DNA of 64,000 nucleotides from Piliocolobus tephrosceles (taxonomy: Eukaryota; Chordata; Mammalia; Primates; Cercopithecidae): contig NC_045441.1 in the NCBI RefSeq assembly GCF_002776525.5, forward strand, positions 122,818,275 through 122,882,274, in the 5' to 3' direction. The notes beneath the pieces are model-generated. The model did no database searches, was not told where the DNA came from, and saw only the letters and a program-made list of their open reading frames with translations. Every line of letters begins with the position of its first letter. Within the stretch, counting starts at the first letter, position 1. The position numbers and the translations under genes were made by a program. Positions 1 to 15,600 of the stretch are shown in pieces.

Positions 1-570
1 AAGTATTTTACCTTTGTTTCTTCTTGATGTAGCAACAAACCCCAAGGTCACATACTTGTAACAAGGTTACCCTTCTGACAAGTTTAGTGGTGGTGGTAGG
101 AGCAGCAACAGCATTAAGCCATAATGATCACATGTGCTTTAAGAATAAGCACTTGCTAAGAAATGTAATCTAAAAGAACCCCTCTGGCAGGGTGACAGCT
201 GTGAATTCAGGGAACTCTTGAACCATTCAGCTGGCTCTTAGAGCCAATTAAAGACCCCATTTATTGATGCAGTCAGGAATTCCATATTTATTATACTGTA
301 TACTATTTCATAATCCTTAGAAAGTAGTTATGAAGCAAAATATTTCCTATAAAAGAATTCACCTTCACTGTGGTTCTTTTCTACGTGGAAAGGCCAATTT
401 AAAAATCAGGACACATTAAAAAGGTCAGATGGGGCATGCGACTTCCTGTGGCTCAAAAAGTCATGATCAGTTTTATGCTATTTTCACTTGAGCACTTGGT
501 ACAAGATGGTTATAATTTCAACATCTATACATTTAATATTCATTATTTTTAATTGAAAAATAAAGGGTAG
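1..570. other. Unique AT-rich DNA, nothing recognised
   Basis: No exon-like block, RNA gene or named repeat could be seen. There is a short GTGGTGGTGGTAGG stretch near 88-101. Confidence 0.4.
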
Positions 571-1128
<558 letters not shown>

Positions 1129-1143
1129 TAAAAAAAAAAAAAA

Positions 1144-1484
1144 GTAGGGGGAACAATGGCTAACACTATCTAATGTTTTTATAAATTAAAAAAAAGAGGA
1201 AAAATTAAGACTAGAGAAAACCTTTTTTCTTTCTGTCCTGCTAAGTGTTCCCAGCAAATTTCTAAATCTTTCACTACAGTAATATTTCCACAAAAATAAG
1301 GCAAGCATGTTTCACACATTTGTTGTAAAGTTGGTCTCATTAATGATATTGACTAGTATTGTGTTGCCTAAAGTAACAAAAACAACATTTTTTGAATTTG
1401 GACTTTCTTTCTCCCTGGTTTGTGAAATCAGTTAGATCCTTCAGTGTTTGGTAATTCTAATGGAAAAGGAAAAGAACATTGGCG
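1144..1484. other. Unique AT-rich DNA, nothing recognised
   Basis: There are no splice-flanked open frames or repeats that I can name. The sequence is biased to A and T. Confidence 0.35.
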
Positions 1485-1660
1485 ATGTACTCGGCACAGA
1501 ACACTGTGCTGAATGCCCTTATCTACGTTACTTCCCTTAAACATCACAAGTCTTTGAAAGAGTTTATTGCAATCCTTATTTTATAAATGGGAAGGCTGAG
1601 ACTCAGAGAATTTAAATAATTTTGTCGCACTTATGCTAATAATGAATAGTGGTCTGATGT
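1485..1660 (-). mobile_element. MIR SINE fragment
   Basis: Sequence AATGGGAAGGCTGAGACTCAGAGA matches, in reverse orientation, the conserved CTCAGTTTCCTC core region of MIR. It is diverged, as expected of a Mesozoic element. Confidence 0.65.
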
Positions 1661-2220
1661 TTGACACAAGATCATTTTGATTCTTCCCTCTGTTCCATCG
1701 TTATTTCAGTGAGAATCCTGTTTCCATTTCTTTCTGAGGCTTTAGTTTCTGATTGTGTTTTATTAATATGACAATATTTATTACAAACCACATTAAACTC
1801 TAGTTGGGTAGAATCAAGGAATAAATAAATGTGGAATCTTATTACTTAAAAGCAAATGAATTCTAAAAGAAGGGACCAACCTGTGAACACTAAGATGTTG
1901 TCATTCCAGCAGTTATCAGGTGGCCTCGGTGCCTGTTGCCAGCTGTCTGGGACAGCGTGTCAAATCATCGTCCTCATTGTTAAAAATAGGAAATATCTGG
2001 GGCCTTTCCTCTCCTTTTGCATAGTATATTCCACTTGTAATACTATTGTCGGGTTCCCTTGCATTCCAGCCATCCATCATCATTTGACATTTTCTCTGGT
2101 GCCTGTCACCTGGCTTCTCACAGCTGCAATTAGACCATAAATATAACGAAGGGAAAGAGTGCTCTGACCTGTCCAGTGCTCTAACCAGGATTGAACAACA
2201 TGTTCCTTAAGAAGGCTCCT
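1661..2220. other. Unique DNA, nothing recognised
   Basis: A 94-codon open frame at 1856-2140 has no splice support, recognisable family or start context and is probably chance. Confidence 0.35.
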
Positions 2221-2520
2221 GGCCAGGCCTGGTGGCTCACACCTGTAATCCCAGCACTTTGGGAGACTGAGGCGAATGGATCACTTGAGGTCAGGAGTTC
2301 GAGACTAGCCTGGCCAACATGGTGAAGCCCCCATCTCTACTAAAAATACAAAAATTAGCCAGGCATGGTGGTGTGTGCCTATAATCCCAGCTGCTCAGGA
2401 GACTGAGGCAGGAGAATCACTTGAACCTGGGAGGTGGAGGTTGCAGTAAACCGAGATCTCACCAGTGTACACCAGCCTGGGGGACACAGCGAGACTCCAT
2501 CTCAAAAAAAAAAAAAAAAA
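2221..2520 (+). mobile_element. AluS-type SINE, full length
   Basis: It starts GGCCAGGCCTGGTGGCTCAC, carries the middle A-rich TACTAAAAATACAAAAATTAG and ends in an 18-19 nt A-tail. It is moderately diverged. Confidence 0.95.
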
Positions 2521-5500
2521 GTTCCTGACAGTAGGTCCCAGGTTATTTGATCATGAGAAGATGAGAAGGCACGTGAGGAAAAGTGAGTTTTGTTTTTCAC
2601 TAAGAATACTGAAATGCTAAAGTAGATTTCAGGGGGTCAGGACTCAGACCTTATGATTTTTGGCCATGACCTTTACTTTCGTTTCTGACAGCTTTATTTT
2701 CAAGAAAATTTTCATTGCGTTGGCTCTGTTTATTGGTAATGTAGTAAGAAACATTTGACTTCTCATCTTCAAGAGGAAATCATGACAAGTACAGTATAGA
2801 TGGCATTTGGTAATGGAGCTGGAAGAGTGTATGAGGTTCCTGTAGATGGAAGTCTGGTTAGGGGTTGGGGTAGGGAGGAGAGTCGCTTTTTTCGTATTTG
2901 TCTCTGAACTTTACTTTTTATTTAGCTTAACTGCACTATGTGAATCAGTAATCATCTTTTTGTAGCTAGCAGGGGTTTAGAACTAATGAAAGTATTATTT
3001 AGTTTCTAACCTCATACCCTGTCATTGTACCCATATTTTCACAGCCATATCTTCCTCTCACTGACATTTCTAGTGACTCTGATGCTTTATTTTTGGTATT
3101 GTAGCTTATCTTTTGTTATCTTTGTTCTCTGTAATATGGTCATCAATAAATGTTTATTAAGCACACCTACTCCCTATACAGCTTTGATAATACAGTGAGA
3201 TTTGCTTACCTTTATTAGTTTTTGACAGTTGCTTACATTTATTTGGGTTTTGACAGTTTACATTTGTTAAGCTTTCACACATACTGTCTCATCTAATTGC
3301 TATAACATTTTAGCAAGTTAAGTCTTTTTTCCTTTCATTCAGCAAATGTATTCTTGTTTAATCACTTTCCAGGAAGTTACATTCCAGGTGGAAAAAGTGA
3401 CATAAGGAAGAAAACACATAGTAACAGAAGTGACTTGTGTTAAGGTTCTTCTGGGTTATTTTATACATAGTCACTGTTAATGGAATTGTGGACTTTGAGA
3501 GAGGGGCATTTGATAGTTTGGGAATAGATGTGGGACCTAAAGAAATGGTACGAGGGGAGAGAGACCTCCAGATGGTAGCGCAGTGTGGCTGAGGCATAGA
3601 GGTGCACCTGCATACAGCGCATTTACCATACGTAAAGGTTTTCATTTGAATGAAGCCAGGTTAGTCAGGTCTGAATGTAATTATTGAGTGCCTAATATCG
3701 TAGCACTTCAGAATATTTATAAACTGTTGGAAATCATCTAGTCTATCTCATATAGGTTATCAAAAGACATGTTCATATTGTGTCCATTATTACATTATTT
3801 TCATGTAGACTTATTTACCTGTTCCTGAAGTGTAGAATATATCCCGGTTTCTTCTATACACATCTCCTTCGTGAATGAATTCTGACTAGATTTTATAATC
3901 TTAAAAGGAAAGATGTTGTTAAAGAAGTTATTCTATCATTTTTGTAACTATACCTTGTGACCTTTCAAGGAGGATTTTATTAGAAGTGTAGTGTTTGTTG
4001 CAGTCTTCATCTTTCCTTAACTCAGCAAAATTTAGCACCACGTTCATATCTCTGATGCAAACATTGTACAAGATTGATTTTTTTTAATGAGAAAAAACAG
4101 TCCACGATTTCTGATTAAGGGTTGACTATGCCATTGTATTTTTGGTTATTCTTAAGAAAAAGTATGCACTGATTAGTTGGTAGAAACAACTGATCCAAAT
4201 GTCTAGACTTTGATGCCTCTGGGAAGTCCTGATGATCCAGGGTATGGATTTCTGAAGCTTCACATGTTTTTATCAGTCAATTTCCAAGATGCCTAGAGAC
4301 CATTCAGATAGATAATAAATCAAGGGAGATTTAGCTGTGTTTGGTAACATGCAAAGAACTATACTCAGAAAGAAAATGTTTAATTTAGAAGAAGGAAACC
4401 AAATGTTGGAAGTGTAGATTGCTAGGGTTTTGAGGAAGCCCACTAAATAGTAGCCATCTTTCCTGCTGGAGTTTTGAAACTATTGAGAAATAAGTAAGGT
4501 AGATAGTAAGTGAAATGTCACTTTTATATTGATTTAAGCCAGATTGCAGGATGTAACCCAGTTTGAGAATCAAACAAAGCTTGCTAACTGAACATCACAA
4601 TTAAACAGATTTACTCACCCACTTAGAAAAGATGTTGGCCCACTTCAGGCCTTCTCTGACAAAGCAGGGCCTTTATAGCTAAACTTACACCAGACACCAC
4701 TTAACTGTCTTCAGGCACTCTAGTTTCTGAAGTGGAATATGGGAGTTGCTAAGCCATGCATGCCCAGCCTTTTCTTCTCAATTTTTATCAGTCAGAGGCA
4801 TTATATCACTTCCCCTGGAGTGGGTAAAAGGTGGAGAGAGGTCAGAGATTACATTAGTTGAACTTCATTATAGTGGCAAGAAACACAAGTAGAGGGAGAG
4901 CATTTTTCCCAACATCCAAAGTGATACATCTTTTCACATTCTAAATTCTCTGAAATGAGGATGTATCTGAAATGAGTGGCATCTTAATGGCTGCCTACTG
5001 GAAACCAGTCACGGTGAATTGTCACCGGTGCAGTGTGTGTGAGCTTGCGTTACTCCTAGCACCATGACCCTTCAGTGTTTCCATTAATGAAGCAATTAAG
5101 GACCATTTGAGGAAAGTGTGTAAGTCCTGGTCGGGATAAGAAAGCCTTCTGTTTAAACCTTCTGATAGCATCAAGAAAGCATCAACTTTAAACTTTGCAG
5201 GATGGATATCAGCAGCGTGCAATAAAATACGGGATGCAGCATGGAGCACTCCTTTATGAAACACACACTCTTGGTGACAGTGGATGACACTGTTTAGAAA
5301 ACAAGGACGTTGAAAACTCTAAGTCAGAGTGATTCGAAAGAGCTAGACTTCAAATATTACTTAGTGTTAAGAATACCTTAACAAACTTATTTTTCTTATA
5401 TTTTCTTATTGAATGTGCCTGAGAGGTTTATGGTAACCATTTGTTTATGTGAAAAGCCAAGCTATTCAATATGGAAAAGGAAACATTCCAAGAAAGCATT

Positions 5501-5832
5501 ATATAGTTTAAATAGCAAGACTTTTTTTTTCTTGGTGATGTGTAAAATAATAGTATGTCTTATAATCATTGGGGTCTCAGATTTGATAAAGTATGGTAAG
5601 TTAGGCTTATATGAATCTCTGCTCCAATCTTTACAATATGCAGCAACTTTGAATGGCAGGCACTTCATCCTTTCTCTGAAAGCTTTGTGTCCCATACTGT
5701 CCAAGATGGACCCTGGTCATTAGAGATCAAAATTTTCACCTTTACGGAATTGTAGCCTTGCACTGTTCCATTAAATGTAGCATTTGTTCTTACTGTGATT
5801 CCATGTTCTTACTCAAAGTAAAAATGCTGGGT
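2521..5832. other. 3.3 kb of mostly unique DNA
   Basis: No exon or RNA gene is seen. Around 3230-3420 there is weak similarity to L2/MIR ends (a CATTCAGCAAATGTATTC stretch at about 3338), too decayed to assign. A small dyad GGTGA-ATT-GTCACC lies near 5013-5027. Open frames of 62-104 codons between 3358 and 5723 have no coding signs; the strand-overlapping pair at 5409-5723 looks like chance. Confidence 0.4.
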
Positions 5833-6188
<356 letters not shown>

Positions 6189-6343
6189 TGAAGTCGTTCA
6201 AAATAATTTTGTACATACCGAAGGTTATTGCTTGCAAAGATGGTCCTAATTATGACAGTATAAGACATATCTAGATATGCTTGGTTTGTTTATTTATAAA
6301 CGTTTCAATGAACTAAGTCTCTTTTTTTTCTTTCTTCTGAAAG

Positions 6344-6440
6344 GGGGTCCTGATGACAACTTAATTGAAGGTGGAGGAACAAAATTTGTCTGCAAACCTG
6401 GAGCCAGAAACATTACCGTCATATTCCACCCATTACTAAG
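6344..6440 (+). CDS. Candidate internal coding exon 1 (97 nt) of an unidentified gene
   Basis: A T/C-rich tract and AG at 6342-6343 precede the block, and GTAAGTCAAG follows at 6441, a near-consensus donor. Of the three frames two hit stops within the first 25 bases. The third, starting at base 6346 (GGT), is open for 31 codons, so the exon enters with two bases of a split codon and leaves with AG as the first two bases of the next. The peptide begins [11 protein letters not shown], continues [11 protein letters not shown] and ends HPLLR. The C-x-P-G then F-x-P pattern loosely recalls beta-rich ASH/PapD-like or Ig-like folds, but this is weak. I do not recognise the protein. The nearest repeats are an Alu ending at 6141 and a hAT element from 6742, so the block is not repeat-derived. 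Coding status is inferred from splice signals and the frame only. Confidence 0.72.
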
Positions 6441-6659
6441 GTAAGTCAAGTGCTATGACGTACTTACTGAAGATCAATATTTTCATTATTTATGCTGCTC
6501 TACTGAATGCCAGTTGTTGCGTCAGCGTTGAAACAAGTCATAAAAGAAATTTGTTCTATTTTTAGGTCCTCACTATCAAAGTTAGTCAGTTTAACAGATA
6601 ATCTCAGTCCCACTGAGTAGCTACTTATTTTCAGTAGTAAATACTTTTATTTGATTTTC

Positions 6660-6741
6660 TTTCTTTCACACTCCCTATCTCTGTCCCTCTCCTGCCCTCT
6701 TCCCTTCCCTCCTTCCCTCCCTGTCTCTTTCTTTTCTGTCT
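6660..6741. repeat. Pyrimidine-rich low-complexity tract
   Basis: It is a CTTT/CCTT/CCCTT-rich run on the plus strand, downstream of exon candidate 1. Confidence 0.8.
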
Positions 6742-6961
6742 CAGGAGTTGGCAAACTATGGCTTACTGGAGAAGTCTGCCCTGCACATGTATTTTTAAAT
6801 ACATTTTTATTGACACACAGACATGCTCATTTGTTTACGTATTGTCCATAGCTGCTTTTGTGCTACAGGTGCAGACTTTTAATTGCAACAGAACTCATAT
6901 GGCCCACAAAGCCTGAAATACTTACTCTCTGGCCCTTTACAGGAAAAAATTGCCAACCTAT
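6742..6961 (-). mobile_element. hAT-Charlie type non-autonomous DNA transposon (MER3-like)
   Basis: The terminal inverted repeats are CAGGAGTTGGCAAACTATGG on the left and a decayed TTGCCAACCTATAATCTG on the right. Inside are the family landmarks ATTTTTATTGACACACAGACA, TTTACGTATTGTCCATAGCTGC and CTCTGGCCCTTTACAGG. The exact subfamily name is from memory. Confidence 0.7.
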
Positions 6962-7198
6962 AATCTGTCCTTGTCATTTACACCAATGTCCGAGATATCC
7001 CTTGAGAACTGGCAGGTCTCTGAAGAAATATGATTTATAAAAAAATGAAAGACATACACATCAAGTGTATGTTTTTATATGTTGAAAGATAATGTGATGT
7101 GACCAGAGTGAAATCTATTCTAATGCTCAGTTCATTAGGATAACATGATTATAGGAAAGTAAGAATCCACAGTGCCTCCATTAAAGAAAAAAATCTAA

Positions 7199-7528
<330 letters not shown>

Positions 7529-7540
7529 CTGAATAGTTTT

Positions 7541-9364
7541 AAAAAGATACTTTTTGAGAGTGGAAAAAAGAGGCAATTGTCGAGTAGATAAAAAGTTTCA
7601 GTTTATGATAGGAAAGTTCTAGAGATCTGTTACATAACCGTGTGCACATAGTTGACACTACTGTACAGTACATTTAAAAAAGGTTAATGGTAAATTTAAT
7701 GTTATGTATTTTTTTTTAACCACAATTTTTAAAATGCACCTTTTGGGATCCAGATATCTAATATAATATCAATTGTATGTTTTCTCTGTAAAGAACCAGA
7801 GTATGTATTTGTGGCATTTTCATATAATAGACCAGAAACTCCTGAATTTACTAAATGTTAGGTACTTCAGAATATCACCTTACCTTTCTCAGATCACTTC
7901 TATAATATTTGAGGCATTTGGAATAACAGTTAAGCAAATGCCGTTGAATTGGCCAGAGATAATATTATGAATATTTTCTCCAAGCATAAACAGTTTATTA
8001 TTACAATGTCCTACCTTCTCATTAACCGAGACTTACTAAATTGATACCATTAGAACTAATTACATTCTAATCTCTTATATGGGTAACCAGTGTTCTAAAT
8101 TGTACTGGATTAGTTTCCTCAATTGATTTTAAATACAAAAACATAAATATGTAAATTAAATATCGAAAACTTTACTTTCACACAATAAAAAGTTTTTAAA
8201 GAAATTTTACTGACTTTAAGAAGTCTGTTTTAGCAGAGATTTGTAGCAAGTAAATTCATTTAAGAACCATGGGATTAAGAAAACTAAGACTATTAAGAGA
8301 TTAAGAAAATTAAAACTATTTCTCTGTAGGTTTAGTTGATAAGTACTATATGTATATAATAAGTAAATTGTACAGAATTTATAGATTAAATAACATTGAT
8401 TATATATATCAATTGACTTTGGTAATTAGTTTAGTTTTCACTGTCTTCTTCAATTACAATTGATTTCGACTTAGTTAATGTTGCTAATTGTTAGAAATTG
8501 GAAAATACCTTAATCATGGTAAGCATCTTCTAACCTAGATTTAGTGCCATAATTTAGTGCTAAGTCACACTATAGTTTGGAGAAGTGGAACTCTTGTGCT
8601 TACATTTATTCCCAAGTAGAAAAGAAATCCTTTAGAAGCCATTAACAGTGTTGTCAGTAACCACTTTTCAAGAGATTTTTCCTCTGTTTTTTTTTCTTTT
8701 TAAATGTGAAGTTAGAAGAATGAAATATATGTATACACACATAATATATAAATATATATGTTAGTACTTATTTTACACTTAATAAAATGCATTTTTTTTT
8801 TTGTAGAAGATTCTGGTGGAACTTAATGTATTACAGTTCTTGACAGTTACTTGTTAAGTCTTTATAAATGCTGCTTTGCTAGATAGTTGTTTCAAGGCTT
8901 GGTAGTACTCCCAGTGGTTTTAGTCTCTTACTTGATTTCTACTTTCATTCAGAATTTTAGCTTATTGATTAAAACTGAAAAAAGTTTGTTGCCTGATATA
9001 GTTTAGCGTTCATTCTTTCTCTGTGTATCTCTTAATGGAAATTCCAAAAATATTGTGTGGTCTGAAAGGTAAGTTCATTCTTCGATGAACAGATGACTGT
9101 GATAGAGTTTTAATTAGCCCTTGGCCCAAATTGCAACCTTGTCAAAAACTCCTGATTGACTTGTGGAACTTGAAATGATTAAGATCTTTTAGTGGTTTTT
9201 TAGCTTTTTTATTTGAGTTTTTACACTTCAGCATTTCCTGAGTGTTGGATTTATTATTTCTTCTAAAATTTAGAAGTTTCATTTTTGTAATTAAACGAAC
9301 CAGTGTGCATTATCATACTTGTGTATTTTATTAGTACTATTGTAATTTAAAATTTTTATTTTAT
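7541..9364. other. Unique, very AT-rich intronic DNA
   Basis: There are long A/T runs and short TA-rich patches (8340-8410, 8725-8765) but no exon-like block or nameable repeat. Confidence 0.4.
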
Positions 9365-9420
9365 ATTCAACAAATATTTATTGAATACTTATGATGCATA
9401 TTTTCCTATCTCCAAGTTAG
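9365..9420 (-). mobile_element. L2 LINE 3'-end fragment
   Basis: TTCAACAAATATTTATTGAATACTTATGATGC is the familiar reverse-complement L2 3' end. Confidence 0.5.
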
Positions 9421-9824
9421 ATGTGGTCTCTTGTTCAGACGTAGTTGCTCGTATTTTTGTGAGATTATATAAACAAAAATTGTGTAGATATGTTTTCTGT
9501 TCTTTAGAATGGTCATTGCTTTTATTCTATGCTAGTTTAAGTGAATGTGAGTTAGCATTCTGTTATTTGAAAGATAGTGTAGCATAATGGGAGAGGCAGT
9601 GTAGAAGAATGAAAGGTGGAAAAAATGTACAGGATTGCAAATTCCAAATGGAAAACATGACATGTGATCTTGGTTCAGGTCTAGGCTTCTTCACTTCAGT
9701 TTTACTCAGTGCTTGTTATTAGACTCTGATTATGCCACGTCCTGGGGAAAGAAAAAAATAAGATCATATCCTTACCTGCAAGCTTCTCTCTTGGTAGCCG
9801 CATGGGTTGCAAAAAACGAAGAAG

Positions 9825-9990
9825 CCTGAAAACACCACATATTGGTGAGGACATGGATCAGTGGGATGTCTTATACCTTGTGGGAGGATGTAAATTGGTT
9901 CAGCCTCTCTCAACCGGTTTGACATTATTGAGAAATCACATTTCCTGTTACCTAGCAGTTCCCTCTCCTAATGCTCTTAAATGTATTTCT
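9825..9990 (+). mobile_element. Old L1 ORF2 3' fragment
   Basis: The pieces TGGTGAGGACATGGATCAG, GTGGGAGGATGTAAATTGGT and CCTAGCAGTTCCC correspond to the conserved L1 ORF2 end (gtgagaatgtaaa... ccagcaatccc). It is highly diverged. The 82-codon frame over it is a relic. Confidence 0.55.
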
Positions 9991-10105
9991 ACTTGTTATC
10001 AACTGACTCATATTATTTTTCCATGCCAATTTGCCAAACTCTTTTTCTAATTGGTTACAATAATTATTCTTTATTTATAACTTAGCTCATATTAAAAATA
10101 AGTTT

Positions 10106-10400
<295 letters not shown>

Positions 10401-10410
10401 TGAAATAAGT

Positions 10411-11151
10411 TCTAGAGGAACTTACCACAAGTTGACTTTTATAAAAAGTCAGGACCTATTTAAACATTATATCTTTTTATTTCTTACATGGTCTCTTGGC
10501 AAACTCACATTTGTTTTCAGTGGAGGGAGATCCCTTTCAAGTGTTTAGGTCCTTCACTTTCCTTTGCTACTTTTTCCCTATGTCTGGTGTCACTGGTACT
10601 GTGCTGTCTTCCTGAAACTTTGCATATGACTGTTCTATACACTTCATTTATTAAAGTCATTCATTTCATAGTTTTCATTCTAGTAGTGCATTCTTTGCAG
10701 CTTGGAGGGTTTCTATGTTGACAATTTCAACCACCCTTCTAAGAATACCAAAGCACAGTTTCCCGTTATGCTGGTTTGTATATTCTCAGTAGTTGCTTTT
10801 ACTCTCCTTTCATAAAATTATTATACTGGGTCCTCAATTCTGGTAATCTTGCTCACTTATTTTTATACTGTTCTCATAGCTACTGCAGTTCCATCACTAG
10901 GAAATCTCACAGGATGTGAGAGTCAAATATACTGACTTCTAATTTGTTCACTGCCCATTAACTCTGCTTGTCCCTTTACTTGCTTATTTAATGCTTTCCT
11001 TATTGTTTTCTCTTTACAGTCAAGCATGTCTCTTAGAGAGTAAATTTCTAGAAAGAAATGGGGTATAGTATATTATCTTACTTGCTTTACTCTTAGCCTA
11101 CCAAGACATTGTCTGTAATTAAACCTTTAATGAATGTTTTTAATGATAGGT
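10411..11151. other. Unique DNA with possible decayed L2
   Basis: Around 10950-11140 the order of pyrimidine-rich segment, TTTCTAGAAAG and TTTAATGAATG weakly recalls an L2 3' end. The 77-codon frame at 10488-10721 has no supporting signals. Confidence 0.3.
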
Positions 11152-11433
<282 letters not shown>

Positions 11434-12384
11434 AATAACAGGTCATCTAATCAGTGTTTCTGCCTGTGGGTCTAAATGAACAAAACCATAATAAAACAAT
11501 GGTTTCTAGCCATGCCCAGATAGATTCTGAAATACTTCCCCTAAAATGTAGACTCTGAATGTGATATAACTGATGCCTTTTTTTCTTCCATTGACATGTT
11601 TCCTCTCTTTCAGCTTTCTCTAGAAGGCTTTAAGACAAATGAATGAGTTCATTCTTATAAATGGAATTTATGTTATGGGCCTTGATTTTGGGAAACAGAA
11701 GGAAGATATGTTAATGTTGGAATTTGAGTGACATTATTTCTCTTCTTTTGTGTAGTTCTGATGTGCATTTAGGTTTCTTTCCAAAAATAATTATTTTTGA
11801 ATAATTACATCATGGTAATTGTTAACCATGATCTGAATATAAAGAAACCTTTGGCAATGAAGTACATTTTATTATAGTATCAATCACAATTTAAATGAGG
11901 GTGACACTTTTTATTACAATTAATATATAATGTAGTCTTTTCAGGAAATTTGAAATTACTTTGTAGCTGTTATTTGTGGGATTTGTGGGGAGAAGGAGTG
12001 AGAATTTACTTTTCTCTTTGTTTTTTTTTTTTTCATTCATTTTTTATTATTCTTTATTCTCTGCAAGTCTAAAAACAGGTAATTTATTGTGCCTTGGATT
12101 TGTTAGTACAGTTCTTTCACATAGCAAACACAGGTGAGAACACAAGTTATTTCTTAGAAAATCTGAATGCTTGCACCTAACTAGAAGTATCATTCAGAAA
12201 ATACTCTAATGCCATTTTTTTTCTTCCTGGACCAATAAGGCGTATTGGTGGGAGCGTTGCTAAATCGAAACAAAGTCATGCCTTTGACAGGTGCACTTAG
12301 CACCTCATAACCACAGAGTCCCAGTTAAATAAGTGGAATTGTCAAAGAAGGATGGCAACATTTAATGCAGCCCATCACTGCTTT

Positions 12385-12600
12385 AGAAACAGTGGTTAGC
12401 TAGGACAAGACTCAAGAACAAGGACACACTGGCCCAAGGAAACCTTCTGAGTCCTCACATGGCCTCTTCCCTGTGCACTGGGACAGAGCTCCCTGGTGTC
12501 CCTTCCTCTTACAAGAATATTAGCTCTATGGGATCAGGGCCCTGCCATTGTGACCTTATTTGACCTTAATTACCTCTTTCAGAGAATATATATTAAAATT
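12385..12600 (-). mobile_element. MLT1-type MaLR LTR fragment
   Basis: GAGCTCCCTGGTGTCCCTTCC, ATGGGATCAGGGCCCTG and GACCTTATTTGACCTTAATTAC match in order the reverse complement of MLT1 LTRs. Both ends have decayed. Confidence 0.6.
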
Positions 12601-15600
12601 CACTGTCAGAACAAACTATTAATTAAAGTGGTATTTAATCATCCTTTTAGCATTGGAGTCCTATTTTAACTGGAAAGGAGTTTTGTACATTGTATGAGAG
12701 AGAGAGAGATTAGACCACTAAAAGTGAAGAAGTGAAGTGTTGGGGCTGGATAGAAGTGAACACATTCTAAGTTTTGATGTCTGCCAAATCACTGTGAGCC
12801 TTCGTTTCCCTTATCTGCAAAGGAAAGAAAAACATTCATTAAGTGTTTAATGACAGACAATGTCTTGGTAGGTAAAGAGTAAAAGCAAGATAATACTATA
12901 CCTCATTTCTTTCTAGAAATTTACTCTTTAACAGACGCGCTTAACCAGAAAGAGAAGACAGTAAGGAAAAGTATTAAATAAACGAGTTGGTTGGTTTGGA
13001 TGTTGCTTTCTACCTGTTAAGTTTTGTGATTCTGTGACTGGGCAGTGCTTTTATAATATTTAGGGAATCTGAAGGCCTGGCATTTTGAAATTTAAAAGTT
13101 TATGTAGCAAGTGAGTTTTATAGTATGTTGGAGAATTGTTGCTTATATGCTTCAACTGGCTTTTAAAAGGCATTTGGCTCTTTAAGGTAATGAACACTTG
13201 GCATGCATGAAGTAATATGTTTCTTACGGGACAATTGAAGAGCAGTTACTTGCAGTCTTGTGACATGGCAGAGGCAGGGGGCTGGGGACATGGGATGATG
13301 ATGCCATTCAAGTTGCAAAGTGTTACTGATTCTAGTTCTGTTGAACACTGCTGGAATATTGAATATCTGGGCGATAAGCATTTTTTACTAGTAATTATCA
13401 TCCACACCTCATTAAGATCAGACATCAATTTATGTCTTTCTAGGTAGAGCAAAAAGTGAAATATTTATTGGTCAGTGAGGAAAGTCCTGGCATCTAGGTC
13501 AGTTAAGAAGATGAACCTCTCTTGGCAACTTGGGCTTTTGGTGATGGACGGTTTGGTTTGCTGTGTTCCATCCTTAAGACTAGTAACAGTCAGGACAAGT
13601 AGTTGTAGTCATAGCTAATGCATAGAGAAGAATTTCTAAAAATTACTCTGAGATGTAGATGTTACACATAGAAATCGCTATATTGCAGCAGTATAGGGTA
13701 CTGTTTTGTGGCCTGTTTGTGTAATAGCTTTGAAATGCCTGTGATTAGGAAATGCTTAAAGTTAGGACAGGAAGTAACTGAAACCAAACCTGGAGCAGTG
13801 AAAGGCTCCAAAGGTGATTATGCTATTAACCAGTAATTTCTGTTTCCAAAAATGACATTTCAAAGTAAAAGAGAATTGTGATTAGCATTTTTATTTTATA
13901 CTTTTTGTTTTAATAATTATAGTACTTATAATATCACATATTGCCAATATTTTCAGATCAAAGGCGTATATAATTTACTGTTATAACTAAGCACATTTTT
14001 CCTAATATTTTTATCTTTGAAAAATGCAGTGACATTGTTCTCCCCATGTCAATTTGATGTGTACATTGATATTTATTTAGCAGAATATTATTCTCAGTGT
14101 TCACAGGTATTTGATATTTTTATACAGATGCATGTTTGTTCTTAATGAGCTAAAGCTTATGTAGACATTTTGAAAGATGTTAGTGATTAGACAGCCTAGC
14201 AAATAATGTTGTAGATCATATATTATTCATGAATGGGCGGAAATGTGGACACCTTGTTGCATTTTTATGAAACCCAGCCATTTTTTCCCCTCTGCTCAGA
14301 ATTATGAAAAAATATTGCTAGTTTTCGGTCTGCCTGACCTGTAAGGCCTGTGAAGTGCTGAGTGGTTGATATACATATATTTCAAGCCCGTATTTGAGTA
14401 ACTTCTTTTGATTTAATATTATAAATGTTAAATGCTATAAACCTTCAGACCACCTAACTTTTGGAGATTAAAAAATTTCATTCTAAACATTTTTTACTTT
14501 TATATTTTCAAAATGTATGACATATGGCTAAACACTGATTGCAACTAAATGGGCAGTTTTGTACTACTGAGTAAAATGGAGAGCCAGTCAACGTTTCAAC
14601 CCATGTATCTATGCACATTTCAGCAATTTCTAAAAAGGTGAGGCATCCCAATCTAGTTAGCACAAAAGAATAGGCCATTTCTCATGAGAAACAGTAGGAA
14701 AAACTGGAAATGTTAGTGAAAAACAGGGGGGAAACAGAATTTTTTTTATCTGTTTACATATATAAAGAGATCACTTTATATTGTAATCACTTAAAGAGAT
14801 AAAGTTATTTTGTTATTTGTTGCTTCGTACATATGGATTATAACTAGTTGGTTGTATGTTTCAAGAGATTCTGCTCTACACAATGAAAATTTTCAAATGA
14901 ATAAGGCAGCAGAAATAGGAAAGCTTTTCTTGGGAGATAATATTTTTCATGGAGATGATTAACCAGAAGCTGAATTTATGATGCAGTTAACTGGCTGTTG
15001 AATTTCCAGGTCTACATTCTTTAAATCTCTGATTGTAAGCCTTTCTAACATACTGTGCAACTTCAGAGCTCTGGGGAGATACGTTTCTTCCAATCTTGCT
15101 CATTTGAGTTACTTTTTTATGCTTCAGCTTAATGCTGATGATTATCATTGGCAGGGTCAAGGGAGTATAGTTGACTTCTGTGTCACTTCAGCATTGACTT
15201 TCTTCTTTCGAACACAAGGAGACTCATGGAAGGGTTGTTAGACAAACGCCACCCCTCCCTACCATATAGTTCCTTCTATCCTCTTTTTTTCTTCTCTGCT
15301 TTTATTTTTGTATTTTTCTTTTTCATGTCCACTAACTGGTACATACGAGTATAACTTAACTCTTCTAGTGACTGTTAAAGGAAAAAGAAAACTAGCTTTC
15401 TTTTGTTGTAAAAGCTAATTTGGGACCAATGCTGTATTTCCAAATAACCCTAAATCGGCATTATTTTGCTGCTGTGATTTTGATGTAGATTTAAGCTGAT
15501 AGTTTAGATGCAAGTTTTCATCTCTTTATCAATTATATTTTGTTATTAATTAACCTTATTAGCAGCTTACATATAAAAGACAGTAGAAAAGACTATTCAG

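Noticed and set aside
13163..13452. Three overlapping frames on both strands
   Set aside because: Mutual overlap without splice sites or motifs; only chance is supported.
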